NCBI GenBank assembly: GCA_025934475.1
Contig: JAICXZ010000132.1
Span: 1-7,668 of the forward strand
DNA: 7,668 nt
Source of the DNA: Mucilaginibacter sp.
GTDB taxonomy: Bacteria > Bacteroidota > Bacteroidia > Sphingobacteriales > Sphingobacteriaceae
Direction of reading: 5' to 3'
Numbering within the stretch: the first letter of the stretch is position 1; every line of letters begins with the position of its first letter. The notes beneath the pieces were generated by a model. It was not told where the DNA came from, did not search any database, and saw only the letters and a program-made list of their open reading frames with translations. Positions 6,424-7,668 of the stretch are shown piece after piece. The position numbers and the translations under genes are program-made.

Positions 6424-6442
6424 AGTATTTAACACGAATACT
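6424..6442. repeat. Short perfect inverted repeat AGTATT / AATACT between two minus-strand genes
   Basis: The arms at 6424-6429 and 6437-6442 are exact complements around a 7-nt loop, lying 7 nt past the stop of the kinase-like gene. The stem is only 6 bp, with a single G-C pair, and no T run follows on the minus strand, so termination is unlikely to be strong. On the minus strand downstream of it, TATATTTA resembles a Bacteroidota -7 element (TAnnTTTG, 7 of 8) that could serve the HD-domain gene, but no good -33 TTTG is seen at the right distance. Confidence 0.25.
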
Positions 6443-6448
6443 ATGGGA

Positions 6449-7216
6449 TTATATCAGAATGTCTTCCCCCGGAGCTTTCAGGTTGTCGGAAGTGTGCTTT
6501 ACTATCAGGTGAATTTTTTCGTCGAGTTCGGTAACGGCGCTTTCCATCATGCTCACTATTTCCGAATTGTAGGTATATTTTTCGCTTCTCCAAACATCCA
6601 TTAATCCGAGGATGGACGCGACAGGTTTTCGCATTTCGTGTGATTGCAAATGGGCAATCGTATTCAGGGCCCTAACAAATTTGCGCTCGTAAAATATATT
6701 GGCGATGGAGAACAACAGTGTTGTGGCAATTGCGCCGGCCGCATTCGAATAAGTTATCTTAGTTGCGACTGCGGGTGCTATTGTTTCGATAGGATTAAAC
6801 GCACGGCCTGCATAGAAACAGGTTCCAAAGGATACCACCACGAGAGCAAAGGTTAGTATGAATTCCGTTTTAGATGAATCCCGGGAATCGACCACTATTG
6901 GGATGACGACAATCATTGGAAAAAAATAAAAGTACTGCCCGGTTCCCGAGCCCTCCACAAAGCCACTGATGATGAGCAGTACACAAACTGCTACGATGAC
7001 CAGGGAGTGTGCGTCTTTTACCATTTTTGAAAGTTGCAGCGCCAATATACCGACAAGAACGACGGAAAAACAACTCATCATAACGGATGATTGCTTCAAC
7101 CCGAGCAAATAAAAGTATACAGTTATGCACACGCTTATGGCTAAGCCTACGAGACTTAATTGAAGGGTTCGCGCTGGTAAATTTTTTAGTAGCCTGGTTT
7201 CTTTAAAGAGGGTCAT
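6449..7216 (-). CDS. Six-TM histidine-kinase-like protein with DHp/H-box but no ATPase domain
   Basis: This 255-aa protein has about six hydrophobic helices (roughly 17-39, 44-62, 70-86, 93-110, 118-136, 155-175), then a cytoplasmic helical region. That region contains a histidine-kinase H-box, LQSHEMRKPVASILGL (190-205), with candidate phospho-acceptor H193 followed by the usual E, R/K and P positions. A second DHp helix follows at about 217-243 (SEIVSMMESAVTELDEKIHL). The protein stops 12 residues later, so N, G1, F and G2 boxes of a HATPase_c domain are absent. The next 67 nt are spacer and then the HD gene, so no detached ATPase remnant is visible. Bacteroidota encode other membrane or PAS proteins that end after a SHE-R-P-type DHp helix pair, so this may be a natural architecture rather than a broken gene. 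It may act as a dimerisation, phosphotransfer or sensory partner of another kinase; that is inference. The start sits a few residues before the first helix, without a clear Shine-Dalgarno. Confidence 0.8.
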   Translation of the reverse strand: MTLFKETRLLKNLPARTLQLSLVGLAISVCITVYFYLLGLKQSSVMMSCFSVVLVGILALQLSKMVKDAHSLVIVAVCVLLIISGFVEGSGTGQYFYFFPMIVVIPIVVDSRDSSKTEFILTFALVVVSFGTCFYAGRAFNPIETIAPAVATKITYSNAAGAIATTLLFSIANIFYERKFVRALNTIAHLQSHEMRKPVASILGLMDVWRSEKYTYNSEIVSMMESAVTELDEKIHLIVKHTSDNLKAPGEDILI

Positions 7217-7285
7217 AAATGATTTCGAAACCTATTACGAAGGCGATTTAAAAAAGTTAAGTACAAATTAATTTAAAATTTTTCT

Positions 7286-7297
7286 AGTTAATTAACT
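7286..7297. promoter_or_regulatory. 12-bp perfect palindrome AGTTAATTAACT upstream of the kinase-like gene
   Basis: AGTTAATTAACT reads identically on both strands and lies about 70 nt upstream of the minus-strand start at 7216, where a repressor or activator site would be plausible. Nearby, CAAATTAA (7264-7271) reads TTAATTTG on the minus strand and matches the Bacteroidota -7 consensus TAnnTTTG at 7 of 8 positions, without an obvious TTTG at -33. The spacer is very AT-rich, so a chance palindrome is quite possible. The rest of the 7217-7407 spacer holds nothing else I can name apart from the terminator candidate. Confidence 0.25.
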
Positions 7298-7381
7298 TAT
7301 TTCGCATGATGACAAAACCACACACGTAACACCCTAGTAATGAACGCCTAACATTGCAGAACTTCAAACAAAAAAACCTTC

Positions 7382-7406
7382 AAAAAAACCGGATCGAAAA
7401 TTCGGC
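7382..7406 (-). terminator. Candidate intrinsic terminator of the right-edge gene
   Basis: On the minus strand, immediately after the stop codon at 7408-7410, the sequence reads GCCGAAT-TTTCG-ATCCGG and then seven T's. This forms a 6-7 bp stem with one A-C mismatch and a 5-nt loop followed directly by the U tract, the standard layout of a Rho-independent terminator. A second run of seven T's follows after GAAGG (7371-7377). It separates the right-edge gene from the kinase-like gene, so these two are probably separate transcripts. Confidence 0.55.
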
Positions 7407-7407
7407 A

Positions 7408-7668
7408 TTATTTCATTTCACTCTCAATAGCCCGGTAAAACTCGTTTATATGACGGGTACCGATGATATAAACGAGTCCATCGCGGTCGGTAAGGTGAAT
7501 GGCGTCTTTGCCGGAAGTATAAAAACGGATTGTGCCTTTTTGATGCAAGTTATACACCGGGTTATTAAAAAAATAGCGACTGTAAACCCCCTTCTCTATT
7601 TTGACGATGCTGTTCAGGTCGATCTTCACCAACCGGGTGGTCCACAATCCATCAATGAGTATGCTCCC
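7408..7668 (-). CDS. C-terminal part of an uncharacterised PH-like protein (5' end beyond the window)
   Basis: The reading frame is open to the right edge and yields the last 86 residues of a protein, beginning GSILIDGLWTTRLVKIDLNS. An internal TTG at 7647 could be taken as a start, but codons continue in frame past it with matching character (SILIDGL), so the gene is more likely truncated by the window edge. The visible part alternates short hydrophobic, strand-like segments with charged turns (SIVKIEKGVYSRYFFNNPVY, then GTIRFYTSGKDAIHLTDRDG) and ends in a helix-like INEFYRAIESEMK. This pattern suggests the C-terminal half of a bacterial PH-like barrel, similar to small membrane-associated PH-domain proteins I recall from Bacteroidota; that assignment is tentative. 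Any membrane segments would lie in the missing N-terminal part. A terminator-like hairpin directly follows the stop codon, supporting this as a real gene end. Confidence 0.65.
   Translation of the reverse strand, partial: GSILIDGLWTTRLVKIDLNSIVKIEKGVYSRYFFNNPVYNLHQKGTIRFYTSGKDAIHLTDRDGLVYIIGTRHINEFYRAIESEMK

Noticed and set aside
7408..7647. Complete 79-residue small gene starting at TTG 7647
   Set aside because: The frame stays open with sensible codons to the window edge, no RBS marks the TTG, and the sequence looks like the end of a larger PH-like protein; treated as 5'-truncated.
1..7668. CRISPR array, tRNA/rRNA genes, insertion sequences, phage or defence genes
   Set aside because: No regularly spaced direct repeats with unique spacers, no tRNA- or rRNA-like conserved segments, and no transposase, integrase or known defence motifs were seen on either strand.

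Overview
The window looks like chromosomal DNA of a Bacteroidota bacterium, most likely a Sphingobacteriaceae member (Mucilaginibacter/Pedobacter type). The reasons are the order mutL - rhomboid - rhomboid - EEP-family hydrolase, the Bacteroidota-style protein variants (rhomboid with a short helical C-terminal tail, YitT with a GGCALDG loop, a histidine-kinase-like protein that stops after its H-box helices), and the mostly absent Shine-Dalgarno sequences. The genus is inferred from memory of these families, not from a search.

Layout. Positions 1-236 are non-coding. They hold a small perfect hairpin and a roughly 100-bp imperfect palindrome built from CTCTGTG/CACAGAG-type heptamers just upstream of mutL. 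A plus-strand cluster follows (237-4867): mutL (mismatch repair), two different rhomboid intramembrane proteases, and a membrane-anchored endonuclease/exonuclease/phosphatase (EEP) protein whose start overlaps the end of the second rhomboid gene by 11 nt. The 72-bp convergent gap (4868-4939) contains four tandem TTCGAAA-like heptamers that run right up to the stop codon of the next gene.

A minus-strand block follows (4940-7216). Read in transcription order it holds a six-TM membrane protein with a lone histidine-kinase DHp/H-box, an HD-domain phosphohydrolase, and a YitT/DUF2179 membrane protein only 8 nt after the HD gene. A 191-bp spacer (7217-7407) holds a 12-bp palindrome and a good candidate intrinsic terminator. 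The terminator belongs to the last feature, a minus-strand gene whose 5' end lies beyond the right edge of the window.

Most of the window is ordinary chromosomal housekeeping and membrane protein content; I do not see a convincing undescribed multi-gene system. The points most worth a second look are: (i) the MutL C-terminal domain, which keeps the fold-like sequence but lacks most canonical endonuclease metal-ligand residues; (ii) the DHp-only kinase-like protein with no ATPase domain; and (iii) two intergenic repeat structures, the heptamer palindrome before mutL and the period-7 array between convergent genes.
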